Part shown: piece after piece, positions 17,718 to 26,381 of the stretch
How the letters are laid out: every line of letters starts with the position of its first letter
Numbering within the stretch: the stretch's first letter is position 1
Assembly (NCBI RefSeq): GCF_026341775.1
Contig: NZ_JAPEOB010000001.1
Coordinates: 3,286,001 to 3,350,000 of the forward strand
DNA from: Streptomyces sp. NBC_00654
Lineage (GTDB): Bacteria; Actinomycetota; Actinomycetes; Streptomycetales; Streptomycetaceae
Reading direction: 5' to 3'
Length of the DNA stretch: 64,000 bases
The notes under the pieces: generated by a model
Database searches by the model: none
Seen by the model: only the letters and a program-made list of their open reading frames with translations
What the model was told of the DNA's origin: nothing
Translations under genes and position numbers: made by a program

Positions 17718-19958
17718 CTACAGCTCCTTGACCCGGATGTCGCGGTAGGAGATGACGTCCGAGGTGCCATGGACCTGGAGCCCGATGTAGCCGGCGGCGA
17801 ACCGCCGTCCGTCCGTGCCCGGGTCGTCGCCCCGCGGCGGCTCGAAGAGCTGTCCGCCGTTGTTGTCGAACTCGTTCAGCAGGACACCGTTGCGGAGGAT
17901 GGAGTAGTGCTGGCCGACCACACGGATCTCGTAGTCGTTCCAGGTGCCCTTGGGCGTGACGCCGGCGCCGCCGAGACCCACCCGGTCGAAGCCGTAGACC
18001 GAGCCCGTCTTGTACATGTCGCCGTCCGGCCGGTCGTTGATCTGGATCTCATGGCCGTACTTGATGGCCACCCACTCCGGCCGTGACTCCTCCGGGTTGT
18101 CGTGGACGTTCGGGAAGCGGACGAACACCCCGCCGTTGGCGTTGCCCGCGGCGGGCGCGTCGTCGCGCCACTGGAGCTTCAGCGAGAAGTCCCCGTAGCT
18201 CCGGGCCGGGAACCACAGCATGCCCATGCCGTCCACCGTCGTGGAGCTGGTGATCGAGCCCTCCTCCTCGTCGAGCCCGAACTTCCCGCCGCCCACGTGC
18301 TGCCACTTGGCGAGGGACGCGGCGGTGCCGTCGAAGAGCTTGGTGTAGCCCTCGACCTGCCCCGGCTTGCCGATGCCGGACTCTTTGGCCGCCCGGTAGA
18401 TCTTCCGGTGCTCGCGGGTGTCGATCACCCCGTCGGTCAGGAGCTTGTCGAGGACCTTGTCCACGTGCTTGAGGAACAGGGCGTGCGAGGACCAGTCCTT
18501 CTCGTCCTCGATCAGCTCGTTGACCGTGCAGCGGTTGCGGGTGATCCGGTTGGGGACGCCGGTGTCGACGGTGCCGACGATGACGGTGAGCCGCTCGTCG
18601 AACTCCGGGCAGTTCGGCGACGGGACCCCGCCGCTCTGCGCCACGGTGAACGACATCCGTTTCGCCCCGGAGGTGTTGCCCGCCTTGTCCGTGGCCCGGT
18701 GGGCGAACGTGTGGTACCCGACCCGGTCCACGATCACGGCGGCGGTGTAGGCGAGATACGGTCCGCCGTCCAGGGAGTACTCGACCTTGTCCACGCCCGA
18801 GTCGTCGTCGGTCGCGGTGACGGTGGCCCTGGCGCTGGTGATGAACGCGCCGTCCGAGTTCTTGTCGCCCTCCACCGTCACCGAGGTCTCCGGCGCGGTC
18901 GTGTCCTGGGAGGGCGGCTCGACGACCGTGAAGTCGACGGCCTTCTCCGCCGCCGCGTTGCCCGACTTGTCGGTCGCCCGGTAGCGGACCTTGTGCGTGC
19001 CCACCTCGTGCACCATCACGGGAGCGGTGTACGCCTGCCAGGCGCCGTCCGCGCCGAGGGCGTACTCGATGGTGTTGACGCCGGAACCGGTGTCGGACGC
19101 GGTCACGGTGACCGTGGCCATGCCCAGGTACGCGCCCTGGCCGTCCTTCTCGCCCGACACGGTCGCCGAGGTCTCCGGCGGTGTCGTGTCGTCGGTCGGC
19201 GGCGCGGCCACGGCGAAGTCCACGGCCTTCTCCGCCGCCGTGTTGCCCGCCTTGTCGGTGGCCCGGTAGCGGACTGTGTGCGTCCCGACCTCGTCGACCA
19301 CGACGGGCGCGGTGTACGGCTGCCAGGCGCCGTCCGCCCCGAGGGCGTACTCGGTCCTGTCGACGCCGGAGCCTTCGTCGGCCGCCGCCACGGTGACTGT
19401 GGCCTGGCCGATGTACGCGCCGTCGGCGTTCTTGTCGCCGTCCACCTTCGCGGAGGTCTCCGGGGCGGTGGTGTCCTCACCGCCACCGCCGTCCGTCACC
19501 GTGAGGATGCCCTGCATCGACCCGTGGCCCGGAATGGTGCAGTGGTAGAAGTACCGGCCGGGGGTGAGGGTGACCTCGACGCTGTGCTTGCCGCCCGCGC
19601 TGTCGCTCGGGTTGGCCAGGATGTTCAGCTGGACGTCGTTGTTGAACTCCGGGTCCGAGACGCTGAACGTCAGCGTGTGCGGCATCCCGGTCGTGTTCCC
19701 GGTCGCCGTGCTGTTCTCGAAGACGATGGTCGCCCTGCCGGCCACCGCGGTCTTCGGGGCCGACAGATAGTGGTCGATGGGGTCGCCGGCGGTCCAGGTG
19801 AGAACCTGGTCGGCCGCCGCCGCCGGGGACCGGTCGTCGCCTCGGCCGTACGCCGCCGTCGAACTCAGTCCGAGGACCATCAGGAACGATCCCAGCAGGG
19901 CGAGCCACAGCCGGGCGGGCCGGTATCGCCGTCGTGCGAGGAGCGAGGGGTGTCTCAC
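17718..19958 (-). CDS. Secreted cupredoxin + 3x OmpL47-like + DUF1080 protein
   Basis: A 746-residue exported modular protein. It has a signal peptide with an Arg-rich N-terminus (about 1-40) and a cupredoxin domain (about 50-155) whose type-1 copper ligands are visible as a His (HTLTF) and C-x4-H-x2-M (CTIPGHGSM). Three tandem modules of about 90 residues (DTTAPETS... GVDxxEYxLxG... RATDKAGN) resemble OmpL47/Ig-like repeats. The C-terminal DUF1080 (3-keto-disaccharide hydrolase, concanavalin-like) domain starts near YTKLFDGT. GTG 19958 forms a GTGA overlap with the upstream gene, so translation is coupled. The context suggests extracellular carbohydrate oxidation or hydrolysis. Confidence 0.84.
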   Translation of the reverse strand: MRHPSLLARRRYRPARLWLALLGSFLMVLGLSSTAAYGRGDDRSPAAAADQVLTWTAGDPIDHYLSAPKTAVAGRATIVFENSTATGNTTGMPHTLTFSVSDPEFNNDVQLNILANPSDSAGGKHSVEVTLTPGRYFYHCTIPGHGSMQGILTVTDGGGGEDTTAPETSAKVDGDKNADGAYIGQATVTVAAADEGSGVDRTEYALGADGAWQPYTAPVVVDEVGTHTVRYRATDKAGNTAAEKAVDFAVAAPPTDDTTPPETSATVSGEKDGQGAYLGMATVTVTASDTGSGVNTIEYALGADGAWQAYTAPVMVHEVGTHKVRYRATDKSGNAAAEKAVDFTVVEPPSQDTTAPETSVTVEGDKNSDGAFITSARATVTATDDDSGVDKVEYSLDGGPYLAYTAAVIVDRVGYHTFAHRATDKAGNTSGAKRMSFTVAQSGGVPSPNCPEFDERLTVIVGTVDTGVPNRITRNRCTVNELIEDEKDWSSHALFLKHVDKVLDKLLTDGVIDTREHRKIYRAAKESGIGKPGQVEGYTKLFDGTAASLAKWQHVGGGKFGLDEEEGSITSSTTVDGMGMLWFPARSYGDFSLKLQWRDDAPAAGNANGGVFVRFPNVHDNPEESRPEWVAIKYGHEIQINDRPDGDMYKTGSVYGFDRVGLGGAGVTPKGTWNDYEIRVVGQHYSILRNGVLLNEFDNNGGQLFEPPRGDDPGTDGRRFAAGYIGLQVHGTSDVISYRDIRVKEL

Positions 19959-22447
19959 TGGGCTGCCGCCTTCCTGGCCAGGTCGGCGGCGGCCGGGGTC
20001 GGACCGCCGCCCTTGTACGTCACACGCCACAGCGCGGACTTGGAGTCGGAGGTGAAGAAACCGCGCCCGTAGTCCAGGACGTACAGCGAACCGTCCGGAG
20101 CGAACTTCCAGTCCATCAGGTTCCGGATACCCTCCGCCCCGACCGGGATGATCTTCTTCAGGGACTCGGCGTGCGTGGGCAGACCGCCCTTGCCGACCGT
20201 CTTCGGGTCGGTGAGCACGGCGTGCCGCGGCTGGTCGGCGTCGTAGAAGTCACCGACGAACCACTTGCCGTCCCAGTACGCGGGCCACTTGTCGGCGCTC
20301 GTGCTCGCCGCGTCGTACCGGTAGACCGGGCCGTTCATCGTGGCCTGGCCGCCGCCCTTGAGCCAGGGCAGGAGCAGCTTCTGCTCCTCGGCCCGATAGC
20401 TCGGGACGCCGTCGGCGTCGCGCGGGTAGTCCACGCCGCCGCCCTGGGGCGAGTACCAGATGGTGTTGGAGGTGACCGGCGGCAGATTGACCAGACCGTC
20501 GTTGTTCGGCGACTCGTTCTTCGGGGCGTCGCAGTCGTACCAGCCCAGCGGCTTGCTCGGGTCGGGCAGATTGCGGTCCCGGTAGGGCTGCTTGTTGCCC
20601 ATGCAGTACGGCCAGCCGTGGTTGCCCGGCTCGGTGATCGCGGCGAACGTGTCGTACTTGGCGGGGCCCCAGGTGGTGCTCGGTTCCCCCGCGTCCGGTC
20701 CGACCCAGCCCGCGTACAGCGTGTCGGTCGACTTGTCGATGGAGATCCTGGCCGGGTTGCGCACGCCCATCACATAGATCTCGCCGCGCGTCCTGCCGCC
20801 GCCCTCGTCCGGCTCCTTGCCGGTGAAGAGATTGCCCGCGGGCAGGGTGTAGGTGCCGTCGTCCTCGGGGTGGATCCGCAGGATCTTCCCGTTGAGGTTG
20901 TTGGTGTTGCCCGCGGTGCGCCGGGCATCGGCGAAGGACACGCCCTTGTAGTTCGGCTGGGGGTTGTTGCCCGAGTAACCGCCGCTGAAGCCGGAGGAGT
21001 TGTTGTCTCCGGTCGCGATGTAGAGGTTGTCCTGGGAGTCCCAGGCCATGCCTCCGCCCGCGTGGCAGCAGCTGTGGATCTGGACCGGCCAGCTCAGCAG
21101 CACCTTCTCGGAGGCGAGGTCCAGCTTGTTCGTGGCCGGATCGAAGGTGAAGCGGGAGACCTGACGTACCGCCGTCTGCTTGTCGCGGTCGATCTTCGCG
21201 TGCGGCGTGTAGTGCAGATACACCCAGCCGTTGGACGCGAAGTCCGGGTCCAGCTCGATGCCGAGCAGCCCTTCCTCGACCTTGACCAGCTCGTCGCCGC
21301 CGCCCTTGTTCCCGAACACGGTCAGCGCACCGGCGAGCGTGACCTTCCCGGTCTTCGGGTCGTAGACGTGGATCTCGCCCAGACCCTTGCCGATGTCCGG
21401 GTCCTTCCAGTCGATGACGACCGGCCGGCTGCTGTCGGCGCCGCCGCGTCCGATGTAGAAGACCCGCCCGTCGGCGGCGGTGACCAGCCCGTGCGGCTCA
21501 CCGATCTGGTCGTTCTGACCCGGCTGGTTGGGCTGGGTGAGGCGCTCCGCCCTGTAGTTGCTGTTGATCGTGGCGGTGCAGTCGGCCCGGGAGAGCCGGG
21601 ACGTCCAGGCCAGCGCGCCCCGCAGATGGTCGCGGAAGTCCGTCTCGGCGAAGCTGTCGGCGGTGCCGCCCATCGCGGTGTAGAAGGACCGGCCGCCGTC
21701 GTAGTCGCGGCACCAGGAGACCGGGTGGTCCCAGCCGTTGGCGCTCGCGCCGGGCTTGTAGGTGAGCTCGCGGACCCTGGCCACGGTGTGCACATCGCCG
21801 GACGGGTTCTTCGTCCAGTTCAGCCACTTGTCGGGACGCTTCCACTCCAGCGGCAGATCCTTGGTCGCCGGATGGCTCCGGTCCCCGGTCTCCACCGTCG
21901 CCCGCTGCACGGCGGTGGGGCTGTTCGCGGCCGGCCGGGCCCCGACCAGACCGGTGAACCAGTCCGAGTACGGTTCGGTACGCGCCGCGTCATGGATGCC
22001 GAGGAACCCTCCGCCCGCCTCCATGTACGCCTCGAGACCGGCCTCCTGCTCCGGGTCGAGGACATCGCCGCCGCCGGTGAGGAAGACGACCGCGTTGAAC
22101 GTGCCGAGCCGCTTGGCGTTGGTGAACACCCCGGCGTCGTCCGTGGCGACGGTCCGGAAACGTCCGGCCTCCGGACCGCTCAGCCCGATCTTCTCGATCG
22201 CCGCGATACCGGCGTCCACGGTCGGCGACTCGTCGCCCGCCGATGCGTGGAACACCAGCACCTTGACGTTGGCCCCGCCAGGTGGTGACGGAAGGGACAA
22301 CGTTGTCGGAAGCCTGTCCGCCGGCTCCGGATTGGGACTGGCGCCGGCGGCGTTGCCGCCCAGCAGGGACGCGGTCAGTGCGCCGGTCGCCAGGACCGCC
22401 GCGAAACCGCGTCGCGATCTGGACCGGTGGTGCGGTGTGCGCTGCAT
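19955..22447 (-). CDS. Secreted ThuA + glucose/sorbosone dehydrogenase-like protein
   Basis: An 830-residue exported protein. It has a twin-arginine-like basic N-terminus (RSRSRRGF) plus hydrophobic segment (about 12-35), then a ThuA domain (about 58-265: VKVLVFHASAGDE... GGGFLGIHDAAR). A six-bladed beta-propeller of the PQQ-dependent sugar dehydrogenase family follows (about 310-815, with GLLGIELDPDF, CCHAGGGMAWD, GVRNPARI, GNHGWPYC). ThuA-like proteins act in trehalose/3-keto-sugar metabolism. ATG 22447 is chosen because GAGGGTGGG lies upstream; GTG 22459 is an alternative. It is coupled to the DUF1080 gene, and the two may act together on surface sugars. Confidence 0.86.
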   Translation of the reverse strand: MQRTPHHRSRSRRGFAAVLATGALTASLLGGNAAGASPNPEPADRLPTTLSLPSPPGGANVKVLVFHASAGDESPTVDAGIAAIEKIGLSGPEAGRFRTVATDDAGVFTNAKRLGTFNAVVFLTGGGDVLDPEQEAGLEAYMEAGGGFLGIHDAARTEPYSDWFTGLVGARPAANSPTAVQRATVETGDRSHPATKDLPLEWKRPDKWLNWTKNPSGDVHTVARVRELTYKPGASANGWDHPVSWCRDYDGGRSFYTAMGGTADSFAETDFRDHLRGALAWTSRLSRADCTATINSNYRAERLTQPNQPGQNDQIGEPHGLVTAADGRVFYIGRGGADSSRPVVIDWKDPDIGKGLGEIHVYDPKTGKVTLAGALTVFGNKGGGDELVKVEEGLLGIELDPDFASNGWVYLHYTPHAKIDRDKQTAVRQVSRFTFDPATNKLDLASEKVLLSWPVQIHSCCHAGGGMAWDSQDNLYIATGDNNSSGFSGGYSGNNPQPNYKGVSFADARRTAGNTNNLNGKILRIHPEDDGTYTLPAGNLFTGKEPDEGGGRTRGEIYVMGVRNPARISIDKSTDTLYAGWVGPDAGEPSTTWGPAKYDTFAAITEPGNHGWPYCMGNKQPYRDRNLPDPSKPLGWYDCDAPKNESPNNDGLVNLPPVTSNTIWYSPQGGGVDYPRDADGVPSYRAEEQKLLLPWLKGGGQATMNGPVYRYDAASTSADKWPAYWDGKWFVGDFYDADQPRHAVLTDPKTVGKGGLPTHAESLKKIIPVGAEGIRNLMDWKFAPDGSLYVLDYGRGFFTSDSKSALWRVTYKGGGPTPAAADLARKAAAQ

Positions 22448-22677
22448 GTGGTCACCCACCCTCTTGGTCACTGCAACTCTTCGGTCACTGCAACAGCGCA
22501 TGAAGCTAGACCTCTTTTCGTGGCACGCCAATAGCTATGGCGGCATTCGCACTAACTTTGTCCTGGGTGTGGATAAACGATGATCCCCCGGCTACGGTAT
22601 GGGCCGTCCCGGGGGTCTCCCGTGCCCCACAGGACTCTGGGCCTCAGCAATTTCCTTCACGCATTGGGGAGTTCGGC

Positions 22678-23778
22678 ATGGATCGAAGGACCTTCAGCCG
22701 GCGGATGCTGGTGGGCGGCGCGGCGGCGGCGGCGACCGGGGTGACATCGTTGTCGCTGGGCGCCGTCGAGGCGTCCTCGGCCGAGAACCCGCCGAGGACG
22801 GCCCCGGCCGGGGGTGTGGTGCGCCGGCTGAAGATGTACGCCGAGAAGCTGGCGGACGGCTCCCTCGGCTACGGCTTCGAGAAGGGGAAGGCGACGGTCC
22901 CCGGGCCGCTCATCGAGATCAACGAGGGCGACACCCTGCACATCGAGTTCGAGAACACCACGGACATCGACGCCAGTCTCCATGTCCACGGGGTCGACTA
23001 CGACATCGCGAGCGACGGCACCCGGATGAACAAGAGCCATGTCGAGCCGGGCGGAACCCGCACCTACACCTGGCGCACCCACGCCCCGGGCCGCCGCAAG
23101 GACGGCACCTGGCGGCCGGGCAGCGCCGGCTACTGGCACTACCACGACCATGTCGTGGGTACGGACCACGGCACGGGCGGCATCCGCAAGGGGCTGTACG
23201 GGCCGCTGGTCGTGCGGCGGCAGGGCGACATCCTGCCGGACAGGACGATCACGATCGTCTTCAACGACATGACGATCAACAACAAGGCCGCCCACGAGAG
23301 CCCGAACTTCGAGGCCACGGTGGGGGACCGGGTCGAGGTCGTGATGATCACGCACGGCGAGTACTACCACACCTTCCACATCCACGGTCATCGCTGGGCG
23401 GACAACCGGACCGGGCTGCTCACCGGTCCGGACGACCCCAGCCGGGTGGTGGACACGAAGATCTGCGGTCCCGCCGACTCCTTCGGGTTCCAGATCCTCG
23501 CGGGCGAACACGTGGGTGCGGGCGCCTGGATGTACCACTGCCATGTCCAGAGCCACTCCGACATGGGCATGGCCGGACTGCTGCTGGTCGCCAAGCCGGA
23601 CGGCACGATCCCGGGGTACGAACCGCATCACATGTCGAGCACGAAGAACCCCGCCGGCAAGGCGGACGGGACCGGCAAGGCGGACGGGACCGGCAAGGCG
23701 GACGGGACCGGCAAGGCGGACGGGACCGGCAAGGCGGACGGGACCGGCAAGGCGGACGCGGAGCCGCACCGGCACTGA
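22678..23778 (+). CDS. Two-domain multicopper oxidase (small laccase)
   Basis: A 366-residue laccase of the Streptomyces SLAC type, which forms trimers and oxidises phenols with reduction of O2 to water. The twin-arginine signal is [11 protein letters not shown] with the cleavage region at about residue 38. Copper ligands are visible in four motifs: [17 protein letters not shown] and [12 protein letters not shown]. The last contains the type-1 copper Cys and Met/His ligands. Two cupredoxin domains fill residues 50-310. The tail has five perfect GKADGT repeats and ends in His/Arg/His. GGGGAG precedes the ATG. It diverges from the ThuA-type gene. Confidence 0.92.
   Translation: MDRRTFSRRMLVGGAAAAATGVTSLSLGAVEASSAENPPRTAPAGGVVRRLKMYAEKLADGSLGYGFEKGKATVPGPLIEINEGDTLHIEFENTTDIDASLHVHGVDYDIASDGTRMNKSHVEPGGTRTYTWRTHAPGRRKDGTWRPGSAGYWHYHDHVVGTDHGTGGIRKGLYGPLVVRRQGDILPDRTITIVFNDMTINNKAAHESPNFEATVGDRVEVVMITHGEYYHTFHIHGHRWADNRTGLLTGPDDPSRVVDTKICGPADSFGFQILAGEHVGAGAWMYHCHVQSHSDMGMAGLLLVAKPDGTIPGYEPHHMSSTKNPAGKADGTGKADGTGKADGTGKADGTGKADGTGKADAEPHRH
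23656..23758 (+). repeat. 18-bp tandem repeat in laccase tail
   Basis: Five perfect copies of GGCAAGGCGGACGGGACC plus a 13-nt partial copy, in frame, encoding GKADGT repeats. The units are identical at the DNA level, so the array is recent or kept homogeneous by slippage. Confidence 0.95.
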
Positions 23779-23791
23779 GCCGGGCGAGGCG

Positions 23792-24574
23792 TCACTCCCC
23801 GGCCGGCCGCCGCTCGGCCGGGGACAGCAGCAGCACCTCCAGGGCACGCGCACACGACCGCGCCTGGGCCAGCAGCCAGTCGGTCCGCTCCGGGGTGATC
23901 ACCGCGGGCGTGGCCCGTACGGCCAGGGCGAAGCGCGCGTGCCCCGCACCGTCCAGCACCGGAACCGCCAGCGTCCGTACCCCGTACGCCGACTCGCCGT
24001 CGTTGAGCGCGTACTCAGCGGCCCGGACGCGAGCCAACTCGTCGCGCAGCGCGGCGGGTTCGACGATCGTCCGGTCGGTGAAGGCGGGCAGCGGCGGCAG
24101 CGAGCCGGGGCCGCCCTCGCCGGGCCGCGCCCACGCCAGCAGCACCTTGCCCAGCGCCGTGGAGTGCAGCGGTCTGCGCAGCCCCACCTTCGGAGCGACC
24201 GAACCGCCCGCCACGATCACCGCGTGCGGGCCGCTGCGCAGCGCGAGATCGGCCGTGGCGCCCGTGCGTTCGGCCAGATCGGCCAGTTCGGGGGCGGCCA
24301 GGTGCAGCCCGCGCTGGTGGTACGAGAGCCGGCCCAGCTCGGTCACCGAGGGGCCGAGCCGGTACCGGGACGTGCGGGGGTCCTGCTCCAGGAATCCCGC
24401 GCCCAGCAGGGTACGGGCCAGCCGGTGGGCGGTGGACACCGAGAGCTCCAGGCGGCGGGCCAGATCGGAGGCGCTGAGGTCGGGACCGTTGTCGTGGAAA
24501 CAGTGCAGGACGTCCAGCGCGCGCCGGACCGCCTGGGCTCCGCCCGGAACACGTACTGCCGCGGCCTCGGTCAT
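23792..24574 (-). CDS. IclR-family transcriptional regulator
   Basis: A 260-residue IclR regulator. The winged helix-turn-helix is at about residues 12-70 (ALDVLHCFHDNGPDLSASDL... STAHRLARTLLGAGFL) and the effector-binding domain is at about 80-250 (LHSTALGKVLLAW). It is divergent from the organosulfur operon and is its likely regulator. ATG 24574 (MTEAAAVRV) has GGAGAG upstream; ATG 24619 would add 15 residues but has no ribosome binding site. A hairpin overlaps its 3' end, facing the convergent laccase gene. Confidence 0.88.
   Translation of the reverse strand: MTEAAAVRVPGGAQAVRRALDVLHCFHDNGPDLSASDLARRLELSVSTAHRLARTLLGAGFLEQDPRTSRYRLGPSVTELGRLSYHQRGLHLAAPELADLAERTGATADLALRSGPHAVIVAGGSVAPKVGLRRPLHSTALGKVLLAWARPGEGGPGSLPPLPAFTDRTIVEPAALRDELARVRAAEYALNDGESAYGVRTLAVPVLDGAGHARFALAVRATPAVITPERTDWLLAQARSCARALEVLLLSPAERRPAGE
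23797..23823. terminator. Hairpin between convergent laccase and IclR genes
   Basis: A 9-bp perfect stem, CCCCGGCCG (23797-23805) with CGGCCGGGG (23815-23823), loop 9 nt. It lies in the last codons of the IclR gene, 19 nt past the laccase stop. It probably acts mainly on the laccase transcript. Confidence 0.45.
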
Positions 24575-24763
24575 CCCGGGTTCACTCTCCGCTCGCTCCT
24601 CGGATGGTGCTTGCCACATTACGGGAGTTGAGTGGCGGGCCGACAGTGCAGCGAAACACTCTGTTCATATGTAATCCCACATCATGGGAAGCGAGTTGTC
24701 GGCGCGCTCGCATCCGTGGCAGGCTTCAGCCACCACCACCGACGAGCCGGAAGGAGCAGCGCC
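24575..24763. promoter_or_regulatory. Divergent promoter region IclR / organosulfur operon
   Basis: It holds an A+T-rich patch (GTTCATATGTAATCC, about 24663-24677). A near-palindrome GAAACACTCTGTTC (about 24653-24666) and the short inverted repeat TCCCA-N5-TGGGA (24675-24689) are candidate IclR sites and -10/-35 elements. No precise promoter can be fixed by eye. Confidence 0.45.
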
Positions 24764-24880
24764 ATGGCCGGCCGACGTAGAGCGATACCCACCCCCGCCC
24801 CCGCCGCTCCGGTGCCGCTCGCTCTCACACTGCGCCGTCATATCGACCTGGCGCGTGTCTCCAGCGCGGCCTGTCGCTGA
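24764..24880 (+). CDS. Sulfur-operon leader peptide ending in Ala-Cys-Arg
   Basis: A 38-residue open reading frame with an excellent ribosome binding site (GGAAGGAGCAGC) 5 nt before the ATG. It ends in TLRRHIDLARVSSAACR then stop. This tail pattern (RRH-x-DL-x-R-x2-SA-x-C, stop) is that of the actinobacterial 'putative leader peptides' found ahead of sulfur-metabolism genes. The single Cys codon right before the end suits a sensor of charged tRNA-Cys. A tandem repeat and an intrinsic terminator follow within 80 nt. The peptide itself probably has no function; ribosome position on it would set attenuation. Confidence 0.75.
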   Translation: MAGRRRAIPTPAPAAPVPLALTLRRHIDLARVSSAACR

Positions 24881-24913
24881 CCTTCGGGGACCCTCCCGGA
24901 TCGTCCTGGGCCC

Positions 24914-24951
24914 GCCCGGAAACTCCTGGCCCGCCCGGAAACTCCTGGCCC
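24914..24951 (+). repeat. Perfect 19-bp tandem direct repeat in leader region
   Basis: Two adjacent copies (24914-24932 and 24933-24951) start with GCCCGGAAACTCC. Each copy carries GCCCGGA, which can pair with TCCGGGC at 24954-24960, so the repeat supplies two alternative 5' arms for the terminator stem. Confidence 0.9.
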
Positions 24952-24964
24952 CGTCCGGGCTTTT
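24933..24964 (+). terminator. Attenuator-type intrinsic terminator of organosulfur operon
   Basis: GCCCGGA (24933-24939) pairs with TCCGGGC (24954-24960), 14-nt loop, followed directly by TTTT (24961-24964). A T-run after a stem is rare in this G+C-rich genome. It sits 53 nt after the leader-peptide stop and 314 nt before the first enzyme gene, where it can only act as premature termination. Alternative pairing with the upstream repeat copy (24914-24920) is possible. Confidence 0.65.
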
Positions 24965-25277
24965 CCCGCTCCGGGACGCGCCGGAGGCTCCCGGCTCTCC
25001 CGGGACCCCTGACCGCCCCGGACATCCGCCGATCCGCCGATCCGCCGCGCTCCCGCGACGGCCGTGGGCCCGTCCGCGGGTGATCCGGCCGCCCCGGGTC
25101 CCGGTGACCGGCCGCGGCGCCATGGGTGGTTCGCGCCCGTGCCCGCCCCTCCTGCCCGCCGCCGCTTCCTCCCGTGCCCCGCTCCTCCCCGCGTCCGCCG
25201 CGCAGCGCCCGACCGGTCCGGTCGGGCGCACCCGGCCCAGCTCCGACCCGCTACGACGACCCCTCCGGGATGACCCC
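24965..25277 (+). promoter_or_regulatory. Long untranslated leader between attenuator and desulfinase gene
   Basis: About 310 nt without a supported gene. It contains a strong hairpin: a 10-bp perfect stem 25205-25214 with 25220-25229, loop GGTCC, no T-run. The desulfinase frame is open through this region, but the codons lack family sequence. The start codon at 25278 has only a weak ribosome binding site (TCCGGGATGA), so translation may depend on RNA structure. Confidence 0.5.
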
Positions 25278-26381
25278 ATGACGCATGCCGCCGTCCGGCC
25301 CCAGACACTCTGGTTCACCCGCTGTCCCGTGCCCACCGCCACCGGAATCGCCGCCGATCTCCGCTGGCTCGGCGACGAGTTCGCCCCCGACGGCATCGAG
25401 GTGCGCTCCCTCCAGGACGCCGCCCCCGGGGCCGACCGCGCCGCCCACTTCACCCACGAGCACTCCGCGCTGTTCCGCGAGGGCGGCAATGTGCCCGCCC
25501 TGTGGGCACGTTCACGGGGTGAGCGGACCCGGCTGATCGGGCTCACCTGGATCGAGGAGCGCCAGAGCGTGCTCGTCGCGCCGGGATCCGGCATCCGGGG
25601 CGCCGAGGCGCTGCGCGGACTGCGGATCGCCGTGCCGAAGCACCGCATCGCCATCGACTTCTGGCGGGCCATGGCCCTGCGGGGCTTCGAGGGCGCGCTC
25701 GCCTCCGCCGGACTGGGCCTCGTGGACGCCGTACCCGTGGACATCCCGGCCGACGGGCACGAGGGGCAGTGGGCCGCCGAGCTCGCCGCACTGCGGCGCG
25801 GGGACGTCGACGCGGTGTACGTGAAGGGCGCACTCGCGGTCGAGGCGGCCCGGCGCTCCGGTGCGGAGGTCGCCGTCGAACTCGACGAACTGCCCGACCG
25901 CCGCTTCCGGGTCAACAACGGAACCCCCCGTCCGATCACCGTCCACCAGGACCTTCTGGACGAGCATCCCGGCCTCGTCGACCGCTTCCTCGCCGTTCTG
26001 CTCAGGGCGGCAGACTGGGCCACCGGCCGGCCGGACGAGGTCGCCCGGATCCTCGGCGCCGAGACCGGGGCCGGCGCCGACGGCATCGCGGGCGCCTACC
26101 GCCCCGGCACCCACCTCACCCTCCACCCCGATCTGTCACCGCAGCGCCTCGCCCTGCTCGCCCAGCAGGAGACCGCGCTGCACGCCCATGGATTCCTGCA
26201 CGGGCGTGTCGACATCGCCGCCTGGGCCGACCCCGGACCGCTCCGCCGCGCCGCCGCCCTCAACAGCGGGCGGCCCGCCCCCACCGGTCCGGGCACCGAC
26301 CCGGCCGGCACCCCCGACGCCAGCACCCCCGACGCCCCCACGCCTTCCGCATCCCGAGCCCCGAGGACTCCCGCCCCATGA
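25278..26381 (+). CDS. DszB-like sulfinate desulfinase
   Basis: A 367-residue protein with a periplasmic-binding-protein fold but no signal peptide. It aligns with the dibenzothiophene desulfinase DszB (365 residues). The DszB active-site Cys27 corresponds to C16 in RCPVPTA, His60 to H57 in HFTHEH, Arg70 to R67 and Gly73 to G70 in FREGGN, with identical spacing between the last three. Predicted reaction: hydrolysis of a sulfinate to sulfite and the desulfonylated product, in the cytoplasm. It is first in an operon with sulfonate-type transport and a flavin monooxygenase, and its stop overlaps the next start (ATGA). The C-terminus is Pro/Thr/Ala-rich. Automatic pipelines would probably call it an ABC substrate-binding protein. 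The DszB comparison is from memory, not a search. Confidence 0.72.
   Translation: MTHAAVRPQTLWFTRCPVPTATGIAADLRWLGDEFAPDGIEVRSLQDAAPGADRAAHFTHEHSALFREGGNVPALWARSRGERTRLIGLTWIEERQSVLVAPGSGIRGAEALRGLRIAVPKHRIAIDFWRAMALRGFEGALASAGLGLVDAVPVDIPADGHEGQWAAELAALRRGDVDAVYVKGALAVEAARRSGAEVAVELDELPDRRFRVNNGTPRPITVHQDLLDEHPGLVDRFLAVLLRAADWATGRPDEVARILGAETGAGADGIAGAYRPGTHLTLHPDLSPQRLALLAQQETALHAHGFLHGRVDIAAWADPGPLRRAAALNSGRPAPTGPGTDPAGTPDASTPDAPTPSASRAPRTPAP

Noticed and set aside
23656..23758. Possible CRISPR-like array (18-bp repeats)
   Set aside because: Repeats are contiguous with no spacers and encode an in-frame protein tail.
24684..25277. In-frame N-terminal extension of the desulfinase back to 24684
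   Set aside because: The extension is Pro/Arg-rich and unlike the family, crosses the leader peptide and terminator, and would give a protein far longer than DszB.
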